The notes: generated from the sequence alone by a model not told the origin. A stretch of DNA of 64,000 nt from Liopterus haemorrhoidalis (GCA_963971575.1 OZ020612.1:35567916-35631915), one strand, 5' to 3'; numbered from the stretch's first letter, positions 18,997 through 31,375 are shown. Program-made: numbers and translations.

Positions 18997-20840
18997 CAGT
19001 GCTGTAGTAGATACATTTAAAAAATATCTAGATACAGATACAGATACAGATACAGAATTATGAAAAATATCCAGATACAGATACAAGCCAAAATTTTTGT
19101 ATCCAGATATAGGTAGATACTTTTGAAAAAACACTGAAAATACCATATAAAACATGTTTAAGAAATTCATTTTTACTGAAATACATAGTAAGCTAATAAT
19201 TAACAATGCATTATAATCAAACAAACAGTGCGTGTTAATCAGTATTATACAGGCTGTTCAAAAATAACGGTGACGTCACAAAAATCTCATTAAATTCAAA
19301 GTAAATCACTATTCCACGGAATAATTTTGTACTAAGTAACGTATGTATTTTTTAACGTATTATGCTAATCATATGTACGAGGGATGTTTCCTAAATTCTG
19401 GGAATTGTGCTATAATTAAATTACGCAGAACTTATAGGCAATGTTATTGGTGCCAGACAAGTCTTGACATGTTTATGCAACTATCTAGTGCAATATTGTT
19501 CAGTCTGATTTAGGTGTTCGACTGATATAGACGCGTTTTCATAGCAATGTTTTTGTAACCATGCAAGACGCAGCAAAATCTCAAAGAGCAATAATTTTCT
19601 TTTTGTGAAAAAAGATGTGAAAACATTAGAAATTATTCAGCGTTTGCAAGGAGTATTTGGTGAGGCTGCAGAATCCAAAAGTACTGTTTATTGGTGGATC
19701 GATCGTTTTAAAACCGGTAGAACATGTCATAAATAGGTGGATTGAGGTCTCCTCAAGAAGAGAAAAATAACCGAAAGAGTTCTTTGAGGACGGCTTAAAA
19801 AAATTAGTTTATCGTTGGGATAAATGTATTCAGTTAAATGGAGATTATGTTGTAAAACTACATTGTAATATTGACGAAAATTAACAATATAATAAAAATT
19901 ATAGCTAAATTCCCAGAACTTTGGAAACATCCCTTGTATTAACGTATAAGACTAATGTTAGTCTTACAGATACGCAGCTATGTTCTTGTTAAGGGGATAT
20001 TCTTTTAAATCAAATTTTAGCCCTAATTTTTGATCACGAATAAAAAATTACTGAAAAGAAATATGTGATTTTTTTTTTCGACATTCCATACAAATTTAAT
20101 TTATAAACAAAATTTCAGTTGACATTCTGACGCTTACAAATTAAATTTATATGAAATATCAAAAAAATAATGTTTTTCTACGTCCTTTAGGAAACACATC
20201 TACTTATCTTACTAATTTCAATTAGGAAATGAACTTAATATCCACACTAGCATGGCCGGCCCTTGGGTCGGCACTCAAGTGATGAAATGCCTCAAAAAAA
20301 TTATCAAAGTGTACTTTAAATCACTGGATACTTTTGAAGGACCTTAGTTTGTCTTGCCCAAGGCTTCACAAAACCACGATCCATTCCCAAACCACTTGTG
20401 TAGATATAATTTTTCATATGTTTTTAGTAAATTGATCAAAATAGCAACAATATTTATTCAAAAACTTAGTTTTCATTAATAATGACCTATTTTCCTTAAG
20501 TATTGCATATAAAACCTACTATTTTTATGGCCGTTCAAAAGCTACGAAAAACGAGTGAGAAATACATTTTTTTTTTTTTCATTCAATTATAAATTTTATG
20601 TAAACGTCAGAATTTCAACTGATTTCTGCATTTTGTTTATAGCAAAATTAAAATATTCAAAATAACAATTTATAATTAAACTATTACATCAGCTCGGTAT
20701 CACGGTATAAAAATAAAGTAACGAGCAAAGTATCTGAAATACAGATACAAGATACTTAAATTTAAATATTTAGATACAGATACAGATACCTACATAATTC
20801 AAAAAGTATCTAATTTGTATCTAGATAAATTACAACATTG
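18997..20840. mobile_element. hAT-type element (1,844 bp) with AGATAC-rich ends
   Basis: It begins CAGTGCTGTAGTAGATAC and ends ...CTAGATAAATTACAACATTG (complement CAATGTTGTAATTTATC), with a perfect 8-bp TSD TTTATGAC (18989-18996 and 20841-20848). Both ends contain short AGATAC tandem units (about 19025-19115 and 20730-20825). No hAT transposase was found. A mariner remnant sits inside. Confidence 0.85.
19378..19936 (+). mobile_element. Mariner deletion derivative (559 bp)
   Basis: Terminal repeats CGAGGGATGTTTCCTAAATT and, complemented, CAAGGGATGTTTCCAAAGTT, with TA at 19376-19377 and 19937-19938. The inside keeps only an N-terminal transposase piece (LEIIQRLQGVFGEAAESKST, then YWWIDRFKTGR), the first helix-turn-helix. 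The whole catalytic domain is gone. It lies inside the 18997-20840 hAT. Confidence 0.82.
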
Positions 20841-21005
20841 TTTATGACATATCTAAGGATATTTTCCAGATTATATTTTATTAATAATTTTCTTCGGATT
20901 TCACATATTTCTAAGTATTTTTACATTTCTACTTATTTTACAAATAGTCACGTACTTTTTCTTTCATATGACGCAGATCGTATTTGCTAGCGTGAGGTTT
21001 TAGGA
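20841..21005 (+). repeat. Dispersed repeat (family R), right part
   Basis: Continuation of 18720-18996 after the hAT insertion; matches 50770-50847 and 54121-54200 (CAAATA.TCACGTACTTTTT). Nothing coding. Confidence 0.6.
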
Positions 21006-21955
21006 ACTGCAAAAATATGCCCACCGAAAGCAGGGATACACTGGCCCGTGACCTGGGAAAGTTAAAAAAATATTTAATTAACTATAAAAATTGAAATTAG
21101 AAAAGAAATATTATATTAACTTTTTCTTACAATATATGCTATATTAGTTCAACTGTAGTAAATAAATTAAAATATGAAAAAAAAAATGTTTTTCATTCAG
21201 GCCCCTTTCAGATTTCCCGTTAAATATGCTATCAGTCCTGACCGAAATATATTGCGGCGCTAATAGTTTCAGTTTTCGTGATACGTACGATTTTTCTGAA
21301 TTGATTACATTATTCCACTATTATCAAAAATATTAAATAATCTTTTAATAAGCTTTCCCTAAACTAAAATGGAAAAACAGGGGCATTACAGAAAACTTAT
21401 TAACTTAAGATTCTCGGATGATCGGTGTTAATTAGCACCAAAGAAAAATTACAGAAATTTATACTTGAATTAAGAACATCTAAAAACAAAAAAATATATA
21501 AACGGCCCAAAAGAAGACATAACGAAAGAAGAAGTTGTTTCGATACGGCAATTTATCTAAGGTAGATATGGCCCCCATAAGGGGAAGGGAGCTGACAGGG
21601 CTCTAGCTTGTGGGCCCGGTATTGGGAGGGGGCGTAGCTGGTCATCCAGTTAAGTACTACCTATTATGCAGAACAAATCCAAGAATGTGTGAGCAGGAGA
21701 CAAAAAATGGCTTTATAAAATACAAACTTTAGTTTTGTTTATCCAACTAATATGTCTAAAAAAATCAGTATGAAAATAATTCATCATACTGATTTTTTGT
21801 CCTTCTTTGTGACTTACAGATATTCAAACCCTAATCTATTTGCGTTTTTCTCGATTATTTTGTGATGTGAAAACTATTAAAGAAAGAGAAATACATTATT
21901 TCAATATTTGATATTTCAAATACTTTGATCGGTATTTGGTATTTGAAATACTTTT
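21006..21955. other. AT-rich intergenic stretch
   Basis: No reading frame or repeat recognised apart from a short GC-richer patch at about 21568-21645 (GGGCCCGGTATTGGGAGGGG). A small inverted pair, AAAAAATCAGTATGA and TCATACTGATTTTTT (about 21757-21798), forms a perfect 15-bp stem. Confidence 0.4.
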
Positions 21956-21959
21956 ACGC

Positions 21960-22268
21960 AGTGTTTAGAACAACTCTGGATGCAGTGTACCTCGACATGT
22001 CTAAGGTTTTTGACAGAAATGGCGTTGTCCTTTACTTGGGTCACTGGAATACTTCAGCATGTCGTCTGCGATGTGCATTTGGATCAAATCTTATCTACTT
22101 AATAGATGGCAATACATGGTATTCTACGGCTCAAAATCTAATAATTATTTATCAACTAGTGGTGTTCCTCAAGGATCGAATCTTGGACCACTGTTCCTTC
22201 TTGTGGTTAATACTATCCCAGAAATTGTGAGCAACAGTCAGTGTGAAATGTTCGTGCATACCGCATAA
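21960..22268 (+). pseudogene. Jockey-like reverse transcriptase fragment
   Basis: Two frames together give DAVYLDMSKVFDR (RT block with catalytic Asp), then IKSYLLNRWQ and SGVPQGSNLGPLFLLVV, the hallmark order of Jockey/CR1-type reverse transcriptases. A frameshift separates them and the FADD block is lost (FVHTA follows). It is an old fragment without recognisable ends. Confidence 0.8.
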
Positions 22269-22269
22269 A

Positions 22270-22820
22270 CTCACGTCTTTCTTGATTCGGCTCGGGTGGT
22301 AAGCTTTATCCTCGTGAAATATGGTCATTATATGCTAGCTAAATAAAATACTATTTTCATCCAGCAGTATTCCTAAATATTTTGCGCTGCCACTGTATCA
22401 GAATAGAATACTTTATCGAATAAATAAAAATAAAATGTGTGTTCCTATTTAAAATAAGAAAATTGCACAACGTACTTTGGGAACCACTGGTTGAAATAAA
22501 AAATTGCTTCACTCATTGATATTTTCCTGTAAAATAGTATTTGTTATTTAATTTAAGCAACCTCGTAGCTCTTATAGTACTCGAGATAGCAATGGTGAGC
22601 AATTTAAAATGTCCACCCTATATAGGCTGTAATTTACCGTTTTACCAAACGTGATTTGTTTATGTATAATATGATTATTATTTTGTAATGATTTAAATAT
22701 TGTACTGAAGGCAATAACAATAAAAATATTACGGAAAATAATTGCCTATTTTCATAATATAGCATACAAAAATAAAATTTAGTTATTTAAATTTAATTAA
22801 CAACAAAAGCTAGGCCGTCA
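22270..22820. other. No feature recognised
   Basis: AT-rich sequence between the Jockey fragment and the next hAT. I see no conserved frame, terminal repeat or duplicate segment. Confidence 0.4.
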
Positions 22821-22831
22821 ATAGACTGGAC

Positions 22832-23592
22832 TAGGAACGACGAGAACTAGAAATTTATGGAACCGGGTACCCGCAACAATTACCCGGATATTACCCACTA
22901 CCCGTTAATTACCCGTTATCCGTTAATTACCCGCTACCAGATAATTACCCGCTATCCGATAGTTACCTGTTACCCGTTAACTACCCGCTACCCGTTAATA
23001 TATAAAAATGAAAATTAAGTATAGGGTCATTCCATCTCAAATCACCAAAAAGTCACCTATGGCTCCCACTCGACCCTCTCCAAATGCCATGAAATTTTGT
23101 AGTAAGATAGCCCTAGACCCCAAATGACACTTTGCAAAATATTAGAGCTCAATCTGCTTTGGTTCTTAAATAACAGGTCCATATTCAATGGGCTCTCGTC
23201 CCGTTCATGCGTAAATACCGCAAAAATGACCAACTTTGAACCTTTGTTAAATCTCTTCTATTGCCTGTAGAAATAAGCACAGGTGCATTATGGAATACGT
23301 AACCTTCTACTGTAACCGAGAACAAAATACATAAATACTCAAAAAATCTCACACAATTACCCGGTAATTGTCCGCTACCTGTTAATTACCCGCTACCCGC
23401 TAATTATCTGCTACCCGTTAGTAATCTGATACCCGTTAATTACCCGCTACCCGCTAAATACCCTATACCAGTTAATTATCCGTTAGTTAACGGATAATGG
23501 GTAGATAACGGGTAGTGGGTATTCAAATCCGGTACCGGAGAGAACCTTAACGGGTTGGGTAGCGGGTACCCGGGTACCAGTCGTCATTCCTA
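22832..23592. mobile_element. hAT-type element (761 bp) with ACCCGTTA arrays at both ends
   Basis: The ends are TAGGAACGACGA and, complemented, TAGGAATGACGA, with a perfect 8-bp TSD GACTGGAC (22824-22831 and 23593-23600). Inside each end are degenerate tandem ACCCGTTAATT/ACCCGCTA units (22866-23005 and 23355-23575), partly inverted towards the right end. The middle (23020-23340) begins GGGTCATTCCATCTCAAATC and has no transposase. Confidence 0.82.
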
Positions 23593-23600
23593 GACTGGAC

Positions 23601-24520
23601 GTCGCCCTGAGTCATATTGCGTCTCGCGTCTCTGAGTTTTTAAATACGGCTCTGGTTTCAATAGTTTTTATATCAAATATAATATAATATACATAACTAT
23701 TAAATGTGTTGGGACCAAACAATGAAAGTTCAATTTCAGGGCTAAGTAGACAAGGTCATAAGAGCCCCAATTTTTGTCTCAAGGTTCAAGAGCGCCTGAT
23801 AAAAAATGAAATCGTGAACTTAGATTATTAGAAATGAACGGTAGGTCATATTATCAAAAGTATTTTTCTGCGTGCTTTTGGGCGTGAGACTACCATTGTT
23901 TAATGGGTATTATGAGAGTTTTATGTTGTAATTACCAACCTTGATATTTGAGAAAGGTCTAGTTTATGTTATTAACTATTTAAAACACCATACGCAATTA
24001 CGTTTATTTAGCTAATTATAAAATTGTTGAATAACACGTGCTTTTGTTATAAACTACTTTGATTAAAGTTGGGAACCATTCTGAAGCACTATGTGGTTTT
24101 ATTATACCTATAAATCTAATTGTACCGTTCTTTGTTGATTCATTTTTAATTATAGGTTATATCTATTCACTATTTAATTAGTTTCACGAAACAATAATAA
24201 ATATATTGCGTTGACAGTAAGTATTATAATTCTATCAAAAGCATCAGAAGTGGCAACATTTTTAGGTATTGAATAGTTGATAGTTGTACTTACTGAAACT
24301 CGAATATAGATGCAAGGCTTTTAAATGAATCACTTGGTAAAGTTTCACAAAATTATTTAATCATTAGGCTGACTGCAATTTCGATGTCAACTATTTCTAA
24401 AGCTACAGTTATTGTTACTTTATAAATTCAAATTGTATTAAAAATTGATTTTGAAAAATTATATATATTTTTTTAATTTCATGTGAGGTATAAGTTGTAC
24501 ATCATTTGCTGAGCCAAAAG
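23601..24520. other. No feature recognised
   Basis: AT-rich sequence with no reading frame, repeat or terminal structure that I can support. Confidence 0.4.
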
Positions 24521-24530
24521 CCATAAAACT

Positions 24531-25756
24531 GGTAACCGACGAGTTCATCGAAAATCAATTCATCGAAAATCAATTCATCGAAAATCAATTCATCGAAAAT
24601 CAATTCATCGAAAATCAATTCATCGAATGATCAATTCATCGAATGATCAATTCATCGAAAAAAAAAATATTTTGTAAATATTTGAGAGGAATGTTGAGGA
24701 GATCGGAAAGTCAAAAGAGCAGTGGTCAATAAAAATAGACAGACTAAGAAATAATTGCATAAATTTTTTTATATGGTTTAAAAAAAGGTAAATAAAGTGA
24801 CATAGTGTTTGAATATAAATAAAGGAATATAATAAGAAAACTTATATAATAAAAGAAATAAATTTTTTGTTTTTAAGGTTTAATAAGACAGGTTATGGGC
24901 AATTGCACGCAAATAATTTTTATAAATTCATACACAATTATACGCATTTTAATTGGGCTAATATGGGGGAAAATAAAGTACTATGCATCTAAAAACAAGG
25001 TAATTAGGTTAGGTTTAGTTAGTAAAAGTCTAAAACCGAGCGGAGCGAGTTACCCATCTTCTAGTTTAAGGACAAAGCACTATTTTAGGTTAGGTTAGGT
25101 TAGTAAGGGTTTTGTTAGAAGAAGCCGAGCGAAGCGAGCTACTCATCTTCTAGTTTAATGTCAAAACACTATCTTAGGTTAGTAAGGATTTGTTTAGAAG
25201 AAGCCGAGCGAAGCGAGCTACCCATCATCTAGTTTAATGACAAAACAAACTCACACTAACATAACAATGCCACCTGTTTAGAATCACCGTACGTTGACCA
25301 AATCATGTGTGGTATAGTAAATATGAATAGTAAAACTATGTGCATAACACAAAACCCTTAAGACTTAACAGATGGGGAAATACCATTTTTATAATCCTTT
25401 AAGAATGGGTGTATTAAGTACATTTATGATTCCTTTAACCGGGTTTTTCTGATTTAAGGAGCCCTGTTCGATTTCAAAATAATCCAACAGGTATCTTTTA
25501 CCTGGCCTATTTTCTGAATGGAAAATTTAAAAATTATTACTAGACCAAGTATGATAGTTATTTAATAAGTGTAGTCTGTCAACTTTTATTGACCACTGCT
25601 TTTTTGGCTTTCCGATCCCCTCGGCATTCCTCTCAAATATTTACAAAATATTTTTTTTTTCGATGAATTGATCATTCGATGAATTGATCATTCGATGAAT
25701 TGATTTTCGATGAATTGATTTTCGATGAATGAATTTTCGATGAACTTACCGTGAAT
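24531..25756. mobile_element. Foldback element with MULE-like 10-bp duplication
   Basis: The 10-bp direct repeat CCATAAAACT flanks the element at 24521-24530 and 25757-25766. Each end carries tandem 15-bp units (TTCATCGAAAATCAA and variants): about seven on the left (24544-24655) and five on the right (25660-25745) in inverted orientation. The inverted region continues inwards through GTAAATATTTGAGAGGAATG and the AGTGGTCAATAAAA segment, giving terminal repeats of about 200 bases. Duplications of 9-11 bp and long terminal repeats are typical of MULE/foldback elements. No transposase is present. Confidence 0.83.
25011..25250 (+). repeat. Three tandem ~90-bp units inside the foldback element
   Basis: Each unit has GTTAGTAA.., a palindromic GAGCGAAGCGAGC-type core and CATCTTCTAGTTTAA. 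The second boundary includes TTAGGTTAGGTTAGG, four tandem copies of the insect telomere motif, here probably just part of the unit. Confidence 0.72.
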
Positions 25757-25984
25757 CCATAAAACTCTAAATGCGCAGTGGGTTAATAGCCTCCGCCCTC
25801 ACTATTAGGGTCTGGACGTTGGGGCAGTTATATACTAAGTAATAAATACAGTGTCGTCCGACGATGGTTTATTTAGTTAGTGTATGTACAATTGTAGTCG
25901 ATTCATAATGAGTACGAACGCCACTGAGTCTCCCGGTTCAAAACGACGGCCTGTAGAGGGTAGGAGTGCCCACCCATCTAACAG

Positions 25985-26675
25985 CAAAAAGATCTCCTTA
26001 TGTTGGACAGTTTATACCAAAGGAAAACACTTAATACTAAAATTCTACTACAACTCGTAATAGCGTTACATCGAGATGGTAAAAACTAAAGGCAGGAGTA
26101 CCACAGGGAAGCATTCTAGGTCCAATATTATTCTTGATCTTTGTGCAAAACATTTCAGATACTGCCACAATAGCTTTGATTCCAAACGACACAATATATA
26201 AAATATTTACCTTAAGGAGAATTCGGAGAACTCAAAATATTACAATTTACAACCAATAAATCGAATGGAACCCTAAAAACAAATCAGTTAAATAACTAGG
26301 AGTCTACCTCCATGCTCGACTGTCGAGGTGTGCCATGTTTAAACTTAACTTCAAGTTGCAAGACTACAAGAACTCGATCCATTACTAAAACGAAAAACTC
26401 TCGTCCAAGCGGCATATGTATATGGTCCTTCTATATAAATCATTCCTGAAATTCTTAGTGAGATACGCGTGTGAAGCGTAGAGTAACACATCACAAACAA
26501 ACGTAAAGAATAGCCAGTTATTTCAAAATAAAGGGTTGAGAATTGCAAGAAATTATTTACCACTTGGTGCCACCCATTACTATATCCATTTAAAATCTGA
26601 CCCGACGATATTTAAAAAAACACTAAAAACAGTGAAAGCGCGATTAGGGTAAAAATTATTAAAAAAATGTTGCCA
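25985..26675 (+). pseudogene. Jockey-like reverse transcriptase remnant
   Basis: At about 26085-26200 the plus strand reads AGVPQGSILGPILFLIFVQN, then ISDTATIALIPNDT, the RT block before the catalytic FADD (here PNDT). After several stops come YLGVYLHARLS-like and LQAAYVYGPSI-like stretches and a C-terminal QNKGLRIARNYLP. This matches the Jockey clade order. Coding capacity is lost. Confidence 0.72.
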
Positions 26676-26683
26676 CTTACTTA

Positions 26684-26838
26684 GTGTCGGACTAAAGAAA
26701 GGCGGAGACCTAGGCAAGGTTCTCATTGCGGAACCTACCAGTCAAACAAATCATAAAATAATGTAAAAATCTGTACAATAAAACTGTACTATAAATAGGC
26801 AGTTGCCTAGTCTGCCTAGGCCAAAGTCGGCCTCTGCA
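26684..26838. mobile_element. Possible 155-bp hAT MITE
   Basis: Near-identical 8-mers CTTACTTA (26676-26683) and CTTACTAA (26839-26846) flank a segment whose ends are partly inverted (GGCGGAGACCTAGGC near the left, GCCTAGGCC...GGCC near the right). The terminal bases are not the usual CAG, so this is tentative. Confidence 0.35.
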
Positions 26839-26846
26839 CTTACTAA

Positions 26847-27840
26847 ATACTTACGAAATCTTGTCCAATTCTGAGTCTTGTATCCCTACGACGGATCAAA
26901 AGTTCAAATATGTCTTTTAAATGTGTCATACATATTTATTAATATATTTTTCTCGTATTTAATTGGTTTCATAAACAAATAATAATTAATTACAATTCTA
27001 AGAAAAGCCTTAGACGTAGGAAAATGCTTTCTTAATAATTTGTAATGTTAAGTTCGTCCATGAACAAAAAATACTTCCGACTGTGGAGTGACGTTACATT
27101 TCAAGAATTTTAATGAATCTAGTACTACAATCTTATTTTCTTTTTAGAAAAATGTATGCAATTTGCGTCAAAATCTAGCTTTAGGTAGTTAGAACATTGA
27201 TTAATTGAAAAATTGAAATTGAAAAATTACAACTCTACGTTAGGTATAAAGGTTCAAAACTGAGATACGAATTAATTTGTTAAAGATTATTCAATAATTA
27301 TAAGACAAAGCTCAAAATGAATTTTCCAGTGCTTTGACTGAACACTTTTTAGAATATATAGAAATACCTCGATTATTGTTCTTAATGCTGCCAGGATAAA
27401 ACCGCAATAATCCGTAACCTACTTGTATATAAAATTCGTTATTATAGCCAAGACATTTTATTTTGAATTTTATTATATCTATGGTTTATTATTTTACCTA
27501 CATATTTAATTGGATAGAAAAATTAATTAAAAAGATATATAAAACAGAAACGTGTAACTTTTATTCAGAATGACGAATAAAACAAAACGTTCTATCAAAA
27601 GATCTATCAAAAATCGGAGGTCGAATTTTTCATACCTTTCCTAACCTAACCTAACATAACCTTGAATAATAGGAATTTCTATTATATTCGACTTATGCAA
27701 TGCAAGTCTTCAGATACAGGTAATTGCAATATTTGGGCTCATGGATATTACAATATAATCTTACTAGTGGTTTTCAGTTAATTTTACATTAGATTTTCTA
27801 TAGTTTTTCTTTACTATGCTCTGCCTAATGAATAGCCTAA
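26847..27840. other. AT-rich intergenic stretch
   Basis: Nothing coding is recognised. CCTAACCTAACCTAACATAACC (about 27642-27661) is a short run of the complement of TTAGG. Confidence 0.4.
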
Positions 27841-27847
27841 TGACGCA

Positions 27848-28543
27848 GTGGCGTATACAGGAATTATGGGAGAGGCATTTACGACATCTATAAGACGGGG
27901 GTTTTCACACTAACAGTTCGCGGACCACATTCGGCCCTTAATATATTTTTTTGTAGCTCGTTAAGCTCGAAACCTTACTTAGGATAAAAATATAATAAAA
28001 TAAGTCAAATATACCATCTTCTCCTTCTTCTGTTTATCAAAAATTTTAAATGAAACTCTTTGGGATATTTGAAGTTCCGTCACTGCTTATTATTCTTTTG
28101 TATGAAAAATGACCCACGAACGAAATAAGTTTGATATTGCTACTGTAGGATATTAATGTAAGTAGGAAAAAAATGTATTCTATAAATACATATTTGTTTA
28201 TATTATTTGCGCGGTATGTTTTTTAAAGTCTCAGTATTTTTTGTACATCTGCCCCGGAGTTGTAAACACATGTCAAGTTTAAATTCTCTAGATCCAGCGG
28301 TTTAGCCACTATTTCTACTGAACATATAGACTTGATCATATCTACGAAAACCCAAAAATAACAGAAAACAGGAATATGCATTTTACATTAATTTAAATAC
28401 TGATTATAATAAAATATAGACTATCTGTTCTACAATGTATAAATTTTACTGCGGTAGGATTATTTTAAATGTATTAAATTTTCATTTCATTAGACTTTAA
28501 GGGTGGGCAAGTGTTCCTAGTGTCCACCCTGAATACACCACTA
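27848..28543. mobile_element. Probable hAT-type element (about 696 bp)
   Basis: The left end CAGTGGCGTATACAGG and the complement of the right end TAGTGGTGTATTCAGG match over 16 bases. The flanks TAATGACG and AAATGAGA agree at only 5 of 8, so the duplication has decayed. The right third resembles 55190-55392. Confidence 0.55.
28190..28390 (-). repeat. Family T fragment
   Basis: On the minus strand it carries the TTGGGTTTTCGTAGATATGATC and GGCTAAACCGCTGGATCTAG equivalents of the family T 5' part (see 40768-41711). Truncated, without a tRNA-like segment. Confidence 0.55.
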
Positions 28544-28549
28544 AAATGA

Positions 28550-29250
28550 GATTTAACAGAAAGAGTTGGAGTAATAGGCAGTGCTGTAGTCGTAAAATCA
28601 AAAGTAGATGTATTGTAAATATATCGTTTAAGCCAGAGGAAACCGTCTCAAATAAACTCGTTTAACAAATCAAAATTTTAGTATCAAAGTATAGGGTTAA
28701 AATTATAGGGTTAATAGAAAAAGCACGCTGTTCAAACGAAACAAGGTATACGCCGTATACTTCTGTATACCCTTCACAACAGTCCAGGAGGTCTATTCTG
28801 CAAGCTTTGCGACAATCGTTTCTACGGTATCCTGTTGAAAATTCCGATTTTCAACACCTCGTGTTGGTATTCTGTAACTCATTGATAGTACACTTTTAAC
28901 AGTGTTGTGTCGCTCTTGAGAGGAGACCTAGGAACGTGTCCTCTTTGAAAAGTGATATTATTTTTTGACATTTGTATTTGTTATTTATATACGTCTCAAT
29001 ATATATGTAGGTTAGTGTGATTTAAAATGTTTTATATATGGAAATGAATATTTTTGTTGCTTTTTACGTAAAATGTTTTAGTAATAGGGCAGTGATATAT
29101 ATTTCATGAATTTTTAGATGTACTTGAAGTGGAGAAAACAAGACAGATCGGCAATTTAATGACAAGGATGTAATTTATTTTTTATAATTGTTGCAGTGTT
29201 ATTTTACTTATTTATATTCAACATATAAGATACTTCTAATAAATTTAATT
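28550..29250. other. No feature recognised
   Basis: AT-rich sequence. GTATACGCCGTATACTTCTGTATAC (about 28747-28771) is a cluster of GTATAC palindromes. No gene or element boundary seen. Confidence 0.4.
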
Positions 29251-29259
29251 AATCTAAAT

Positions 29260-30347
29260 CAGTGTTCTCCTTCTCGTGGTCCGCGGACCGCTGCCGGTCC
29301 GCGAAAAATTTCGACCGAATCATGTAGATGCACAGTTCTGTTCACGAGTATAATAGCACATTTTTTTAGTCGGCGCAGAAGCAAACTTTTGTCCGAACCA
29401 TGATTTATCTAATATTTAGTAGACCCAACACAACGCCTCTCGCGGCTATTTTTCATACTTCTTTAGATAGTGTTTCTAGATTTTGCCGTGCATTTGAGTG
29501 CTGGCAAAGCTTGCTTACATGGCGGACATATTCAGTCTGCTCAATGAAGTTAATATTTCTCTGCAGAGGTCAAATATTATTAATTTAAGCAATAAAATGG
29601 ATGCGTTCAAAAAGAAGCTAGTTCTTTGGAATAGTCGCTTACAAGAGGAAGATATAGAAATGTTTCCACTTTTGGAAGAATTTTTGATTGCTGCTGATGT
29701 CAATCAGAAAGTCATATTCAACGTAATGTCAACATTTAAGAGCATTAGCTGAAAATTTTAATAATTGTTTTCCTGAAAATGACGTACCTTGTAAGGTTAC
29801 CTTTAAAAGGATCTTTCTGGATTAAGAATCCATTTTTGGATGTCATGTGCACTTGATCCTCGTGAAAAAGCAAAGCTGATCGAGTTGTCATCTGATATCA
29901 CTCTGGTGTCCAGATATAAAGTGCAATCATTGTCTCAATTTTGGAAATCGCTAGAAAAAGGATATCCATCTTTGAGTTATAAAGCTATCAAATTATTGGT
30001 CATTTTCTCGACTTTACTATTTGTGCGATAAGACTTTTTATGTCATTCAGTCAATAATAAAAACCAAACAGAGAAATCGAATGAATGTTAATGCAGTGCT
30101 TCGCCTCTCAGAAACAACTCTGCAGCCACGTAAGTATATCAAATTTTCTAACAAAAATATTGCAGCAGATATCACACTAAAAATTGTAATTGTATAACTG
30201 TATAATATATACCTATATAATAATAAAATACTATATAATAATAAAATACTATCTATATTGGTTTTTATTTGTGTCCTAGCTTTCAACGGTCCGCGAAATA
30301 TTTATATCTTCACCGGTCCGCGGGTGCTAAAAGGTTGAAGAACACTG
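29260..30347 (+). mobile_element. hAT transposon remnant (1,088 bp), SCAND3/ZBED5-like
   Basis: It begins CAGTGTTCTCC and ends (complement) CAGTGTTCTTCAACC, with GGTCCGCGGACCG-type subterminal motifs at both ends and a perfect 8-bp TSD ATCTAAAT (29252-29259 and 30348-30355). It contains part of a Buster-like hAT transposase. The length shows that most of the 5' coding region has been lost. Confidence 0.87.
29498..30140 (+). pseudogene. hAT transposase C-terminal half, frameshifted
   Basis: 29498-29752 encodes LAYMADIFSLLNEVNISLQR, then NKMDAFKKKLVLWNSRL and DIEMFPLLEEFL, as in the SCAND3/ZBED5 domesticated family and Buster transposases. After a frameshift, 29838-30030 gives SCALDPREKAKLIELS and PSLSYKAIKLL, and a third frame to about 30130 gives the hAT C-terminal dimerisation region (KTKQRNRMNV, LRLSETTLQP). 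The N-terminal zinc finger and catalytic RNase H-like core are missing. Confidence 0.78.
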
Positions 30348-30355
30348 ATCTAAAT

Positions 30356-31375
30356 AACCTGTTTTGCACAATTACTTCAATTATATCTGCAATCCTCTCT
30401 ATTGATACCAGTAACGATGTTCTCTTGCAGTCAATATTCTTGAAGGAATTCAATATATTTTCGGAACTATTATTGATATTTTGTAAGACTTATGATATTT
30501 CTATTCAAAATAACCCCCTGTTAGAAATCTATTTTGACTATCACAATATGTCAAAATTTCAAAATTATCAAACTTATGTTCGATAATGCCGATTACAAAA
30601 CAACATCCCAGAGGACAGTTTACGGAGACAGTTCAGTGTACATAGGTGACATGTGACTGTCGAGAAATTACAGAATAGACCCCTGGATGTACAAAGGTAC
30701 AAAAAGCTAGTAGTGCACACCAGTAGATCATTATTCATCCTCATGCACGGCAGACTAAACTTCTTGTTTGCTAACGAATACTGTTTTTATTTGAAACATT
30801 CGCAATACTATAGCAATGAAATGTATAAATCAAAGTTCAATATCTAATAAAGCAGTAGTATTGCAATTGCTACGTACCATTTCTCAAATAAACAAACTAC
30901 ACCTAGAGTTTTCCCACGATGTTGGCACACGCTCATTCACTCTTTCTTTGCATTGAGAAAATGTTTGTAATGTCAAATTCTCAGTATAAGTTTAATTTTG
31001 TGAATTTGACGAAACAATGAAACCATTGTTTATATGAATAGTGTATAACGCTATTTATGTTGACAACAATTTACAGTGATAATATAATAATACGTTTTTA
31101 TTACTTTGCAATTAGAAAATATTTCATTAAGACAAAATTAATGGATTCATTTTCATTGAGCATTATGTATGAACTTTTATTGAAAATACCATTGACTACA
31201 GCATCCTCAAACACTTAGCATTTATGTATTACCAGAAGTGTTGGATTTAATTGAAATATGGTCTATAATACAAGACCTTAATAATGCAAGGGTTGACTCA
31301 AGGTATGCAAATATATTAAAAGTATGTTTTAAATAAAATAAATTAGTGTGAAAAGATATAAAGAAATAAGAGTGA
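30356..31375. other. No feature recognised
   Basis: AT-rich sequence with short frames (for example 30269-30586 and 30653-30847) that resemble nothing I know. I see no terminal repeats. Confidence 0.4.

Noticed and set aside
24544..24655. CRISPR-like look of regularly repeated TTCATCGAAAATCAA
   Set aside because: Units are back to back without spacers, are inverted at the other end, and the sequence is eukaryotic; it is a foldback terminus.
25083..25107. TTAGGTTAGGTTAGGTTAG as a telomere
   Set aside because: Only about four units, embedded within a repeated 90-bp unit of a transposon.
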